A stretch of DNA of 64,000 nucleotides from Paludibacteraceae bacterium (GCA_017527905.1 JAFXPK010000031.1:17710-81709), one strand, 5' to 3'. Positions 23,325-33,752 are shown, numbered from the stretch's first letter. The notes: generated by a model not told the origin, from the sequence alone. Made by a program: numbers and translations.

Positions 23325-24857
23325 TTAAATATTTTTCTTAATAGGAATCTCAATGATAAACTTCGTGCCCTTCTCGTACTCGCTCTCCACCCGTATCGTG
23401 CCGCGATGGTCGGTGACCACCTTCTTCACGTAGGCCAAGCCTAGGCCGAAGCCTTTCACGTTATGCACGCTGCCCGTCGGCACGCGGTAGAACTTATCGA
23501 AGATACGTTTCAAGTTCGATTTCTTGATACCGATACCGTTGTCCTCCACCGAGATACAGAGCTTGCCGTGCTCGTTCCACGTCCTGATCCTCAACACCAG
23601 CGGTCCCTTGCTGTACTTCACCGCATTGTCCATCAGGTTATAGATGATATTGGTGAAATGGATCTCGTCCACCATCGTCTCGGAATCCTCCGCATCGAGC
23701 TCCGTCTGGATGTCTCCGCCCGTGTTCTGCACCTTCAGGGCGAAGTTGCCGGCGATGGTGAGGATGAGGTCGTCGATGTCCATCAGCTCCAGTTTCAGGG
23801 CGGAGCTCTCCTTCTCGAAAATAGACATCTGCAGCACCTTGTCGATCTGGCGGGTCAGACGTTTCGTCTCGTCGCTGATGGTCTTGGAGAGTTGGTCCAC
23901 CATGCCCTTCGACTTGGAGATGGAGTCGTCGTTCAGCATCTGTGCGGCAAGCGAGATGGTGGAAACTGGCGTCTTCAGCTCATGCGTCATGTTGTTCATG
24001 AAGTCCGTACGCATCTCGGAGAGTTGCTTCTGCCGGGAGATGATCACCAAGGAGAAGACGAACGTGAACAGCAGGATAAGCGTGAAGAGGATCGAGACGT
24101 AAAAGATCTGGTTCGACCCCAAGTACCTCGATTTGGAAGGGGTATAGACCTTCAACATGTTGGATGTCGGTGCCGGGTCGTTCGGGAAGAGCAGCTGTGA
24201 ATAGCACACCATGTCCTTCGGGCTCCACCCGTCCTCCTCGAAACTACCGCTGCTATAAATCTCACGGCCCTCCTTATTCACGACGCAACAATAGTACTTC
24301 AGTTCGCCCAACCCGTTGTTGTCAAGCTCACGGTCGACAAGCTCGTTCAGCTTCTGGAAGTCGATGCGCTCCTCGATCGGCTTCACGTAGGTCTCGCTCA
24401 ACAGGCGCACCAGGATATCATCCAGCAAGGCCCTGCTCTGCAGGAAACGTTCCTTGAGTTTGTTCTGGATGATGCGGGAAGACTCCTCGATGGAGTTCAT
24501 GCCATGCTTCATGGAGATGAAGACGGTAGGTCGCACCCGCACGCACGAGTTGAAGGAGGAATCCGCCCGTTGGCTGATATTGTTCATCTGTCCGTTCATC
24601 GGCAGAGGAGCGGGCCCAGGCTTCGTGGTGATGCGGGTTTTGGAAGACGGGACCGCCAAATTCTTGTTCAGGTATTGGAGCGTCTCCTCCTCCTCCAGCA
24701 GACGGGCGACCTCATAAAGGCTACGCTTCACGGCCTCACCGAACTGCTCCTCTCGCATCTCGGCGGTGGAGCGTATGTAGTAAGACTGGAGAAATATCAA
24801 TCCCAAGAACGAAATCGACATTACAATACCCAATAATATGATCGTCGTCTTCTTCAT
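23325..24857 (-). CDS. rprX: Sensor histidine kinase RprX
   Basis: 510 residues from the ATG at 24857 (MKKTTIILLGIVMS); an in-frame ATG at 24875 overlaps a TATATTTG box at 24870-24863 and is less likely. Two membrane helices (about residues 3-24 and 250-274) flank a periplasmic sensor domain of about 220 residues. The cytosolic part has the H-box MTHELKTPVST (His292), N-box NLMDNAVKYS, and G1/G2 boxes VEDNGIGI and GFGLGLAYVKK. It phosphorylates RprY. If the -7 box is real the mRNA would begin at or next to the ATG. It is divergent from the antiporter. Confidence 0.9.
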   Translation of the reverse strand: MKKTTIILLGIVMSISFLGLIFLQSYYIRSTAEMREEQFGEAVKRSLYEVARLLEEEETLQYLNKNLAVPSSKTRITTKPGPAPLPMNGQMNNISQRADSSFNSCVRVRPTVFISMKHGMNSIEESSRIIQNKLKERFLQSRALLDDILVRLLSETYVKPIEERIDFQKLNELVDRELDNNGLGELKYYCCVVNKEGREIYSSGSFEEDGWSPKDMVCYSQLLFPNDPAPTSNMLKVYTPSKSRYLGSNQIFYVSILFTLILLFTFVFSLVIISRQKQLSEMRTDFMNNMTHELKTPVSTISLAAQMLNDDSISKSKGMVDQLSKTISDETKRLTRQIDKVLQMSIFEKESSALKLELMDIDDLILTIAGNFALKVQNTGGDIQTELDAEDSETMVDEIHFTNIIYNLMDNAVKYSKGPLVLRIRTWNEHGKLCISVEDNGIGIKKSNLKRIFDKFYRVPTGSVHNVKGFGLGLAYVKKVVTDHRGTIRVESEYEKGTKFIIEIPIKKNI

Positions 24858-25061
24858 CAGCGCAAATATAAACAAACGATTTTAACATTTCGCGTAGCTT
24901 AACTTTATTTAATAAATAGGGGAGTAAATGGGCGGTTAAATGTGAAAAAATGAGTAAATTTGCATGAAGTGAATTGTAAAATTCGCTAAATTTACACAGC
25001 AGACAGAACCATAGGGTTTAGAAAACATACATAAACCCCATCATAAGAGGAAGATAGCATA

Positions 25062-27377
25062 ATGGAGAATATACCATCGATACTGGCGGATTTAGCACTG
25101 ATACTCATATCAGGAGGCGTCATGACCATTCTATTCAAATGGTTGAAGCAGCCGGTCGTACTAGGGTATATCGTGGCTGGCTTTCTTGTCAGCTCGCAGA
25201 TTTCCTTGACTCCTACCATCTCTGGCACTTCCGACATAGGCACATGGGCGGACATCGGCGTCATCTTCCTGCTCTTCTGCCTCGGTTTGGACTTCAGCTT
25301 CAAGAAATTGATCAAGGTGGGTCAGACCGCAGCCATCGGGGCCATCACCATCATCACCTTCATGATCCTGCTAGGGTTCCTTGTGGGTGTCTCCCTGGGC
25401 TGGGGCATCTTCAACAGCCTGCTCCTAGGCGGTATGATCTCCATGTCATCCACCGCCATCATCATCAAAGCATTCGACGACATGGGGCTGCGCAACCAGT
25501 CCTACACCCGCTACGTCTTCGGCATCCTCATCGTGGAAGACCTCATCGCCATCCTCCTGATGGTGCTCATCTCCACGCTGGCTGTCAGCAAGTCATTTGA
25601 GGGGGAAAGCCTCATCATGGCCATCCTGAAACTAATATTCTTCCTAGTCGTTTGGCTGATAGGCGGCATCTATTTCATACCGATCATCCTACGGAAGGCG
25701 AAGAAGGTGCTGAACGACGAGACCTTGCTGGTCTTCTCGCTGGGCTTGTGCTTCGGCATGGTGCTCTTCGCGAAGACGGTGGGTTTCTCCTCCGCGCTAG
25801 GCGCCTTCGTTATGGGCTCCATCCTAGCGGAGACATTGGATGCGGAAAGGATCGAGCGGTTGGTGCGCCCCCTGAAGGACACCTTCGGCGCCATCTTCTT
25901 CGTGTCGGTCGGCATGATGGTGGACTTCGCCGTCATCACGCAGTACATCGTGCCGATCATCATCATCACCTTGGCGATCATCTTCGGACAGATCATCTTC
26001 GGCACCTGCGGTCTGCTCTTGGCGAACCAGCCCCTGAAGACCGCCATCCAGTCCGGCTTCTGCCTCACGCAGATCGGCGAGTTCGCCTTCATCATCGCCA
26101 TGTTGGGTATCAACCTCAAGGTCATCGACCCGTTCATCTATCCCGTGATCGTGGCGGTGTCGGTCATCACGATTTTCCTCACGCCTTACATCATGCGGCT
26201 TTCGGAGCCGGCCTACAACTTCATATCGAGCCACATGCCCGAGACATGGGCGAACGCCATCGAACGCCGCTCCACCTCCGGGAAGTCCGCTCACGTGCAG
26301 AACGTATGGTACAGCCTGCTGTCGCAGATCATCCGCATCATATTCGTCTACTCGATGCTGACCATCGCCATCGAGCTGCTCTCCATCAAATACTTCATAC
26401 CGTTCGTCACCAGCAAAATCGAGGGCTATTGGGGCGCCATCGTGGGCGCAGGCATCACCATCCTGATTATCTCCCCTCTCCTGCGCGCGATGGTGGCGAA
26501 GAAAAACCATTCGCTGGAATTCAAATATCTCTGGAAGACAAGCAAATACAACCATGCGCCCTTGCTGGCCACCATCTTGCTGCGTTTCTTCCTCGCCGCC
26601 ACATTCGTCTACTTCATACTGCTGAAGACGGCGGAACTACTGCACATCAACATTGGATTCCTCTTCATCGCGGCATTCGTCATATGCGCCGCCGTCATCA
26701 TCGTCCTGATGCTACGGTCCAGACGTATCAAATTATATTCCATCACCCTGGAGCGCAAATTCATGCACAACCTCAACTCGAGGGAATACGAGGAGAAAAA
26801 GAAATCGAGGGCGAAGGAGGTCTTCGGCAAAAAGGAACTGGCCCAAAGCCTCTCCGCGCATGACCTGCACTTGGTCGACTTCGAGGTGCCTCAGTTCTCG
26901 AAAGTGATAGGATATACCCTAAGGAGGATGAATTTCCACCAGAAGCACGGTGTCTACGTGGTCTCCATCATGCGAGGCAAACAACGCATCAACATCCCTT
27001 CGGCGGAGGAGGTCATCTTCCCGTTCGACAAACTGCTCGTGCTCGGTAGCGACGAACAACTGAAATCATTCAGCGCCGCCCTCAACACCAACAACGAGGA
27101 TTGGGTCCGCGACACGAAGAACACCGGCGTCGTCATCGAGCAGTTCCAGATTTCAGAAAAATCCACCTTGGCGGGGAAATCCATCAGCCAGTCCGGCATC
27201 AAGGAACACTCCAAATGCATGGTCGTCGGCATAGAACATGAGGGCGTGACCACCATGAATCCATCCCCTAACACCACCATCATGCAGGGCGACTTCATCT
27301 GGATCGTGGGCGAGGCCCAAAAGATCCAGGAACTGATGAAAAATTGCGAATCCATCTACGTGTTGGACCAGCAGTAA
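25062..27377 (+). CDS. Kef/CPA2-type cation:proton antiporter with two TrkA-C domains
   Basis: 771 residues. The first ~400 are the CPA2 transport domain with about 12 helices and the family motifs KQPVVLGYIVAGFLV, FLLFCLGLDFSFKKL, SMSSTAIIIKAFDDMG and QIGEFAFIIAMLG. A second hydrophobic block of about 4 helices covers roughly residues 415-560. The cytosolic C-terminus carries two RCK_C/TrkA_C-like beta domains (about 605-685 and 690-770), usual regulatory modules that bind small ligands. There is no TrkA_N domain. A -7 box TAAATTTG at 24955-24962 could serve it. Ion specificity (K+ or Na+) cannot be read from sequence. Confidence 0.85.
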   Translation: MENIPSILADLALILISGGVMTILFKWLKQPVVLGYIVAGFLVSSQISLTPTISGTSDIGTWADIGVIFLLFCLGLDFSFKKLIKVGQTAAIGAITIITFMILLGFLVGVSLGWGIFNSLLLGGMISMSSTAIIIKAFDDMGLRNQSYTRYVFGILIVEDLIAILLMVLISTLAVSKSFEGESLIMAILKLIFFLVVWLIGGIYFIPIILRKAKKVLNDETLLVFSLGLCFGMVLFAKTVGFSSALGAFVMGSILAETLDAERIERLVRPLKDTFGAIFFVSVGMMVDFAVITQYIVPIIIITLAIIFGQIIFGTCGLLLANQPLKTAIQSGFCLTQIGEFAFIIAMLGINLKVIDPFIYPVIVAVSVITIFLTPYIMRLSEPAYNFISSHMPETWANAIERRSTSGKSAHVQNVWYSLLSQIIRIIFVYSMLTIAIELLSIKYFIPFVTSKIEGYWGAIVGAGITILIISPLLRAMVAKKNHSLEFKYLWKTSKYNHAPLLATILLRFFLAATFVYFILLKTAELLHINIGFLFIAAFVICAAVIIVLMLRSRRIKLYSITLERKFMHNLNSREYEEKKKSRAKEVFGKKELAQSLSAHDLHLVDFEVPQFSKVIGYTLRRMNFHQKHGVYVVSIMRGKQRINIPSAEEVIFPFDKLLVLGSDEQLKSFSAALNTNNEDWVRDTKNTGVVIEQFQISEKSTLAGKSISQSGIKEHSKCMVVGIEHEGVTTMNPSPNTTIMQGDFIWIVGEAQKIQELMKNCESIYVLDQQ

Positions 27378-27474
27378 AGGCCTTCCAAACCCCTTAAAAT
27401 ATCAACTCTTAAGCTCTAATTCTTAACCAAAAAGGGAGGTTATAGCCTCATGTGTCAATTCTATAATTATAGGG

Positions 27475-27505
27475 TTGGCATTTTCGTTTTTTATATCTAA
27501 TTTTG
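27475..27505 (+). promoter_or_regulatory. Promoter of the activase gene
   Basis: TTG at 27475-27477, 20 bp, then TAATTTTG at 27498-27505. The transcript would start about 20 nt before the ATG at 27532. Confidence 0.6.
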
Positions 27506-27531
27506 CAAATATTTTCACGTAAGGTATTTTT

Positions 27532-30500
27532 ATGTTCAAAATAGGACTTGATATTGGCTCTACTACGGCAAAGATTGTAGTGCTGAACGAAGCTGGGGAA
27601 GTAGTATACTCTTCATATAAACGCCACTTGGCTAACGTCAAAGGCGCCATATCTGCTTTCCTGGAGGAGCTGAAAAACACACTATCAACGGAAAAATTCA
27701 CGCTCTCCATCACGGGATCCGTAGGATTGGGCGTGTCTGAACGATACGATATTCCCTTCGTCCAGGAGGTGATCGCCGCCACGGAATTCACGAAACAAGT
27801 ACACCCGGAAATATCCACCATCATCGACATAGGCGGTGAGGACGCTAAGATCGTATACCTCAAGAACGGGCAGGTCTCCGACCTCCGTATGAACGGTAAC
27901 TGCGCCGGCGGTACAGGCGCGTTCATCGACCAGATGGCGCTTTGCCTTGGCGTGGAGGTCTCCGAGCTGGACGGGCTCGCCAAGAACGCGCAACACGTCT
28001 ACCCGATTGCTTCCCGTTGCGGCGTATTCTCCAAAACGGACATTCAGAACCTCGTGGCGCGCAACGCTTCCAAGGAAGACATCGCCGCCTCCATATTCCG
28101 CGCCGTGGCCGTACAGACCGCCAGCGCATTGTCACACGGCTGCGAAGTGCGCCCTAAGGTGCTCTTCTGCGGCGGTCCGCTCACCTTCATCGGTTCCCTC
28201 CGGAAGGCCATCGCGGACTACTTCAGACTAGACATCAACGACGACTGCGTCATCCTTGAGAACGCAAACATCATCCCTGCCTGGGGTACCGCTCTCTTCA
28301 AGAACGACATGACCCCGATCAACATCGAGGAACTGACGGAGATACTGAACCGTGAGCCTGTTCAAAAGAACACGGCCAACCCTAATAAGAACAAGACGAA
28401 CGTCATCCTGCCTCCTATCTTCCACGACGAGGAGGAATACATGGCTTGGAAGGCGGAGAAGGAGAAGTCGCACATCCCTGTGGTCAACCTCAACGAGTGC
28501 AAGGGCAAGACCTACTTGGGTATCGACTCCGGCTCCACCACAACGAAGATCGTCCTCATCAACGAGACAGGTGACATCCTCTACAAATACTACACCCACA
28601 ACGGCGGTAACCCGATCGGTGCCGTGCGCCGCGGACTGGAGAAGCTGAAGGCCCGTTGCATCGAAGAGAAACTAGACCTGGAGATCACGGCAGGTTGCTC
28701 CACCGGCTACGGTGAGGACCTCATCAAGGCGGCTTTCTCGCTCGACTTCGGCATGATCGAGACGATGGCACACTACGTGGCCGCCAAGAACATGTGCCCG
28801 GATGTCTCCTTCATCCTCGACATCGGTGGACAGGACATGAAGGCCATCTACGTGGAGAACGGCGCACTGACCCGCATGGAGATCAACGAGGCCTGCTCGT
28901 CGGGCTGCGGATCCTTCATCGAGACATTCGCCCAGACACTCAACTGCGAGATCACCGACTTCGTCTACCAGGCTTGCCAAAGCCAAAACCCGTGCGACCT
29001 CGGTACACGCTGCACCGTCTTCATGAACTCCAAGGTGAAACAGGTGCTGCGCGAAGGCTACTCGGTGAGCGACATCGCCGCCGGCCTCGCCTACTCGGTT
29101 GTCAAGAACTGCCTCTTCAAGGTGTTGAAGATCAAGAACTACGACGAACTGGGCAAGAACATCGTCCTCCAAGGCGGTACGATGAAGAACGACTCCATCG
29201 TCAAGGCGTTCGAGAACCTCACCGGCAAAAACGTGTACTGCAACAACGTGCCGGAGCTGATGGGCGCCTATGGTTGTGCCCTCTACGCCAAGAAGATGCA
29301 CGACCAGAACAAGAAAGCGACACCGCTTGACAACTACCTTATGTCGGCGGACTTCGATTCGAAAGTATTGTCCTGCAAAGGATGCGACAATAATTGCCAG
29401 ATCACGAAATACAACTTCAAGAGCGGCGGCACCTACTACTCCGGTAATAAGTGCGAGAAGATATTCAACAACGGTGGCTACAAGGTGAAGCCGGGCATCG
29501 ACATGAGCGCGAGGAAGTACCACGAGCTCTTCGACCGCGCCGAGCAACCGTCCAAGCTGCTCTCCCCGCTCTTCCGCATGGGTATCCCACGCGCGCTGAA
29601 CATGTACGAGGAGTTCCCATTCTGGCACACCTTCTTCACGGAGTGTAACATACAAGTGGAAATATCCTCCACATCCACCTATAGAAACTATGAAAGGGGC
29701 GTGCACACCGTCATGTCGGACAACATCTGCTTCCCTGCGAAGCTGGTGCACAGCCACATTTACGAACTGCAGGAGAAGGGCGTGGACCGCATCTTCTTCC
29801 CGCGCGTCGTCTACGAGTGTGTGGAGGACAACGCCGCCCACAACAGCTTCAACTGCCCGATCATCATCGGTTACCCGGACGTGGTGCAGAGCGCCATCGA
29901 CTCGGAGATACCGATCGACTCGCCGGTCATCTCCTTCAAGGACGAGAAACTCCTGCTCAAGCAATTGATCCGCTACATGAAGGGTCTGGGCGTCTCCGAA
30001 AAGGTGGTGAAAGCCGCCCACGCCAAAGCGGTGCAGGTATATAGCGAGTTCGGACTGAACCTCCGCCGCCTCAACGAGGAGGCGTACGAGAAGGCGAAGA
30101 AGGAGGACCGTCTGGTCATCGTGCTGGCGGGAAGACCTTACCACACCGACCCGCTCGTGCAGCATAAAGTGTCCGAGATGATTTCGCAGATGGGCGTGGA
30201 CGTCATCACGGAGGAGGTCTCAAGAAAGAACAACTGCGACGAGAAGGAGGCCTTCATCATCAAGCAATGGTCCTTCGTCAACCGTATCCTCAACTCCGCC
30301 CAATGGGCAGCAAGACAGGGAAGGAACGTCCACTACGTGGAGACCACCTCCTTCGGTTGCGGACCGGACGCCTTCTTCACGGACGAGGTGCGCAGCTTGC
30401 TCAACCGATATGGTAAGTCATTGACTTTATTGAAGATAGACGATATCAACAACGTGGGCTCCATGAAGCTCCGCGTGCGCTCCCTCATCGAGAGCCTCAA

Positions 30501-31767
30501 GTTCGAGGCCAAGGAAACCACCGAGGTGAAGCCGTTCATCAAGCCTAAACGCTTCGAGGTGGGCGACAACGAGCGCAGGAAGATCCTCGCGCCATTCTTC
30601 ACGGAATACCTCTCCCCACTCTTCCCGGCCGCCTTCAAATGGGCTGGCTACGACATGGAATCCCTGCCGTTGAGCAATGCGGATTCGAACGATGTGGGAC
30701 TGAAATACTCCAACAACGAGGTCTGCTACCCAGCCACCCTGATCGTGGGCGACCTGATCAAGGCATTGCAGTCGGGCAAGTATGACCTAGACAAGGTGGC
30801 CGTGGCCGTCACCCAATTGGGACAATGCCGCGCCGCCAACTACCCTCCGCTGATCCGCAAGGCGATCGTGGACGCCGGCTTCGAGCAGGTGCCTGTCATC
30901 GGTATCGGCGGAACGGACAATATCGAAGACCAACCGGGCTTCAAGCTGAACCTCATCAAGGCGGCTCCGCTCGTCATATACGCCACCATGTACGGAGACT
31001 GGCTCTCCATCTTCTACCACGCCATCGCAGTGCGTGAGAGAAACAAGGGCGAGGCGCGCAAGCTGCGTGACCTCTACTTGGAGAAGGCGAAACCATTGGT
31101 CGAGAAGGGTGACACGAAGGGTCTGCTGAAGCTGACCGGCGAGGCCGCCCGGGCCTTCAACGAGGTGCCTATCTACGAAGACCGTGTCTATCCGAAGGCA
31201 GGTATCACAGGCGAGATATTCCTGAAATTCAACCCATACGCGCACCGCTACGTGCCGGATTGGCTGATGGAGCATGGCGTCGAGGTCGTGCCATCCGCCG
31301 TGCACAACTTCTTCTTCCGCGCCTTCGTCAACTACAAGTTCAACAAAGAGAACTTCGTGAAGCGCTTCAAGGTGCCGCCATTGGTCATCGACATGGCCTA
31401 CAACCTCATCCGCAAGGTAATGAAGAAGATCGAGGCGGAGGCCTCCCAGTTCAGGTACTACAAGCCGGAGCAGGACATCAAGACCATCAGCGAATACGCG
31501 AAGGATGTGATCAGCCTCTCCGCCCAGTTCGGCGAGGGATGGTTGTTGCCGGCGGAGGTCATCGCCTTCATGAAGGACGGATGCAACAACGTCGTCAGCA
31601 TGCAGCCGTTCGGTTGCATCGCCAACCACATCGTGGCGCGCGGTATCGAGAAGAAGCTGAAGAAGGAGTACCCACAACTGAACATGCTCTCCCTCGACTT
31701 CGACGGAGGCGTCAGCGAAGCGAACATCGCCAACCGATTGTTGCTGTTCACCAGCAACATGAAATGA
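27532..31767 (+). CDS. Fused 2-hydroxyacyl-CoA dehydratase activase-like protein
   Basis: 1411 residues. Two BadF/BadG/BcrA/D-type ASKHA ATPase domains in tandem (about 1-260, starting KIGLDIGSTTAKIV, and 325-590, starting LGIDSGSTTTKIV), then a DUF2229-type region and an HgdB/C-like C-terminal part to residue 1411. By alignment with HgdC the [4Fe-4S] ligands are Cys124 and Cys163 in the first domain and Cys455 and Cys494 in the second. A further cluster SCKGCDNNCQ lies near residue 617. Activases use ATP to fire electrons into radical dehydratases. No dehydratase subunits are adjacent, so the partner is unknown. The single-polypeptide fusion is widespread in Bacteroidales. Confidence 0.88.
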   Translation: MFKIGLDIGSTTAKIVVLNEAGEVVYSSYKRHLANVKGAISAFLEELKNTLSTEKFTLSITGSVGLGVSERYDIPFVQEVIAATEFTKQVHPEISTIIDIGGEDAKIVYLKNGQVSDLRMNGNCAGGTGAFIDQMALCLGVEVSELDGLAKNAQHVYPIASRCGVFSKTDIQNLVARNASKEDIAASIFRAVAVQTASALSHGCEVRPKVLFCGGPLTFIGSLRKAIADYFRLDINDDCVILENANIIPAWGTALFKNDMTPINIEELTEILNREPVQKNTANPNKNKTNVILPPIFHDEEEYMAWKAEKEKSHIPVVNLNECKGKTYLGIDSGSTTTKIVLINETGDILYKYYTHNGGNPIGAVRRGLEKLKARCIEEKLDLEITAGCSTGYGEDLIKAAFSLDFGMIETMAHYVAAKNMCPDVSFILDIGGQDMKAIYVENGALTRMEINEACSSGCGSFIETFAQTLNCEITDFVYQACQSQNPCDLGTRCTVFMNSKVKQVLREGYSVSDIAAGLAYSVVKNCLFKVLKIKNYDELGKNIVLQGGTMKNDSIVKAFENLTGKNVYCNNVPELMGAYGCALYAKKMHDQNKKATPLDNYLMSADFDSKVLSCKGCDNNCQITKYNFKSGGTYYSGNKCEKIFNNGGYKVKPGIDMSARKYHELFDRAEQPSKLLSPLFRMGIPRALNMYEEFPFWHTFFTECNIQVEISSTSTYRNYERGVHTVMSDNICFPAKLVHSHIYELQEKGVDRIFFPRVVYECVEDNAAHNSFNCPIIIGYPDVVQSAIDSEIPIDSPVISFKDEKLLLKQLIRYMKGLGVSEKVVKAAHAKAVQVYSEFGLNLRRLNEEAYEKAKKEDRLVIVLAGRPYHTDPLVQHKVSEMISQMGVDVITEEVSRKNNCDEKEAFIIKQWSFVNRILNSAQWAARQGRNVHYVETTSFGCGPDAFFTDEVRSLLNRYGKSLTLLKIDDINNVGSMKLRVRSLIESLKFEAKETTEVKPFIKPKRFEVGDNERRKILAPFFTEYLSPLFPAAFKWAGYDMESLPLSNADSNDVGLKYSNNEVCYPATLIVGDLIKALQSGKYDLDKVAVAVTQLGQCRAANYPPLIRKAIVDAGFEQVPVIGIGGTDNIEDQPGFKLNLIKAAPLVIYATMYGDWLSIFYHAIAVRERNKGEARKLRDLYLEKAKPLVEKGDTKGLLKLTGEAARAFNEVPIYEDRVYPKAGITGEIFLKFNPYAHRYVPDWLMEHGVEVVPSAVHNFFFRAFVNYKFNKENFVKRFKVPPLVIDMAYNLIRKVMKKIEAEASQFRYYKPEQDIKTISEYAKDVISLSAQFGEGWLLPAEVIAFMKDGCNNVVSMQPFGCIANHIVARGIEKKLKKEYPQLNMLSLDFDGGVSEANIANRLLLFTSNMK

Positions 31768-31825
31768 CAAAGCGATTCAAAAAGGAATGTGTAACACGAT
31801 TAACGAGAAAATAACAATTATTCAT

Positions 31826-32731
31826 ATGAAAAAATTAGTCAAATTATTTATGGCGGCTGTGCTGACAGTCCTTTCCTACGGTAATGCATTTGCCACAACA
31901 TCAGAAGCAGACTCCGTCCTGGCGGCGAAATTGGTACAATCCCCTAAAGTCAGTGCCGATTCTGTCATCGCGACAAGTCTAAAAGCGACGAATCTGGATA
32001 TGAATACGATCACGGCAGGAACGGTTAACTCGACAGAACGCATGTATACACCTTTTTTATCCGCCACAAAAATTGAGACGAAGGATTACATCAAGACGAA
32101 AGGACTGCAAGTCTTCAAAGATTTCTCACTGATGCCAAGCGTCAACGCGACAGGCGAGGACGCAACCAGCCCTACGTTTGTCATGTACTATGGGGGAAGC
32201 TCTATGTCTAACTGCTTCAGCATCAAATTCGACAACGACACCGTCGCAAAGGACTTGGGAATGAAATTTTCCACAAAATCATACTCGGGCTTTCACCACA
32301 TCACCTTCGATGCCTCTGAATACAACTTCAAATTCGAGGACGGTGATAAAACCGGCGTCATGAAAGTGGACGGCAAGATCATCTGCAAGAGTGAAATCCG
32401 CGTGGCGGAGGTCAACACGGACAAGGTGAACTCCAAGGACATCACCGCCAAGAACATCAACGTGGAGCTGGACAACGCCGCCGACTATGTGTTCGAGGAT
32501 GGATATGACCTGAAGTCATTGGGCGAAGTGGAGGAGTACGTGAAGAGCAACAAACACCTGCCGGGCGTCCCTTCCGCATCGGAATTCCAAAACAAGGGCA
32601 TGAACGTCTCCGAGATGAGCAACCTTCTGCTCGAGAAGGTGGAGGAACTCACGCTGCACCTGATCCGCATGCAGAAGGAAATCGACCAACTGAGGGAGGA
32701 GAACAACGCCTTGAAGGCAAATAACAAGTAG
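31826..32731 (+). CDS. Secreted fibre-like protein, paralogue A
   Basis: 301 residues from the ATG at 31826 (signal peptide MKKLVKLFMAAVLTVLSYGNAFA); an in-frame start at 31787 lacks sense as a signal sequence. The middle is beta-rich with repeated short units (ADSVIATSLKATNLDMNTITAGTVNS). The C-terminal ~100 residues (EIRVAEVNTDKVNSKDI, then LKSLGEVEEYVKSNKHLPGVPSASEF, then a coiled coil ending QLREENNALK) match the conserved C-terminus of many Bacteroidota fibre or adhesin-like secreted proteins. The coiled coil suggests trimerisation. It lies 65 bp upstream of its paralogue. Confidence 0.75.
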   Translation: MKKLVKLFMAAVLTVLSYGNAFATTSEADSVLAAKLVQSPKVSADSVIATSLKATNLDMNTITAGTVNSTERMYTPFLSATKIETKDYIKTKGLQVFKDFSLMPSVNATGEDATSPTFVMYYGGSSMSNCFSIKFDNDTVAKDLGMKFSTKSYSGFHHITFDASEYNFKFEDGDKTGVMKVDGKIICKSEIRVAEVNTDKVNSKDITAKNINVELDNAADYVFEDGYDLKSLGEVEEYVKSNKHLPGVPSASEFQNKGMNVSEMSNLLLEKVEELTLHLIRMQKEIDQLREENNALKANNK

Positions 32732-32796
32732 GATTAAGTGATAGACCCGCACTAGTCATATGAGCTAAATGCACGAACATCATTAATAACTATTAT

Positions 32797-33690
32797 ATGA
32801 AAAAAATAATCACACGCTCCATTATGTTTGTCTTGGCGATCCTTTCCCTCGACAACGCATACGCTACGTTTGTCGAGGCGGACACCGCTTTGGCAACAAA
32901 ATTGGTAGAAACCGCAAAGGTCAATGCGGACTCTGTCATCGCGACAAACCTGAAAGCGACGAATTTGGAAATGAAAACGATAACGGCTGAAACGGTTAAC
33001 GCAACATCTAATGTAAATTCGGATATCATAACCGCCAAGACCATTCAAGCGTCAAACAAATCCTCAGCGAGAATAGTGCAAGCTCATGAATATTTGATAC
33101 TGAGACCAAGTTCCACGACTGATGCAGATGCGAGCGACCCTATATTTCTCATGAATTATGGATCCAGCGATATGTCAAACAAGTTCTCAATACATTTTGA
33201 TAACGACACCGTCGCATCCGACATAGGCATACAACTCTCCACAAGTTCATATACAGGTCATCATCATATGAATTTCGCAGCATATGAGTATAACTTCCTA
33301 TTCTATGATAAATCGGGCAAAAAAAGCACTCGCACTATGAATGTGGATGGCAGGATTGTCTGCAAGGAGGAGATCCGTGTGGCGGAGGTCAACACGGACA
33401 AAGTGAATGCCAAGGACATCAACGTGGAGTTGGGCAATGCGGCCGACTACGTCTTCGACGAAGGATATGACCTGAAGTCATTGGGAGAAGTGGAGGAGTA
33501 CGTGAAGAGCAACAAACACTTGCCGGGCGTCCCTTCCGCATCGGAGTTCCAAGAAAAAGGCATGAACGTCTCCGAGATGAGCAACCTCCTGCTCGAAAAG
33601 GTGGAGGAACTCACGCTGCACTTGATCCGCCTGCAGAAAGAGGTGGACCAACTGAGGGAGGAGAACAACGCGTTGAAAAACAGAGAATAA
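32797..33690 (+). CDS. Secreted fibre-like protein, paralogue B
   Basis: 297 residues with a signal peptide (cleavage near NAYA). Its N-terminal ~65 and C-terminal ~110 residues are near-copies of paralogue A, while the central part (about residues 70-185, including SSTTDADASDPIFLMNYGSSDMSNKFS) has diverged. The same coiled-coil end is present. The pair arose by tandem duplication and shares a strong terminator. A binding or adhesin role is inference. Confidence 0.75.
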   Translation: MKKIITRSIMFVLAILSLDNAYATFVEADTALATKLVETAKVNADSVIATNLKATNLEMKTITAETVNATSNVNSDIITAKTIQASNKSSARIVQAHEYLILRPSSTTDADASDPIFLMNYGSSDMSNKFSIHFDNDTVASDIGIQLSTSSYTGHHHMNFAAYEYNFLFYDKSGKKSTRTMNVDGRIVCKEEIRVAEVNTDKVNAKDINVELGNAADYVFDEGYDLKSLGEVEEYVKSNKHLPGVPSASEFQEKGMNVSEMSNLLLEKVEELTLHLIRLQKEVDQLREENNALKNRE

Positions 33691-33710
33691 TAGCCAATAG
33701 CTGAAACATA

Positions 33711-33752
33711 CGGGGCGGGCGGATCACAAGATAATCCGTCCGCCCCGATTTT
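33711..33752 (+). terminator. Terminator of the paralogue pair
   Basis: CGGGGCGGGCGGAT (33711-33724) pairs with ATCCGTCCGCCCCG (33734-33747, one G-U), followed by ATTTTT. Confidence 0.9.

Noticed and set aside
28672..30165. 497-codon minus-strand frame inside the activase gene
   Set aside because: Antisense shadow in GC-rich coding sequence; the plus strand encodes conserved ASKHA and DUF2229 motifs throughout.
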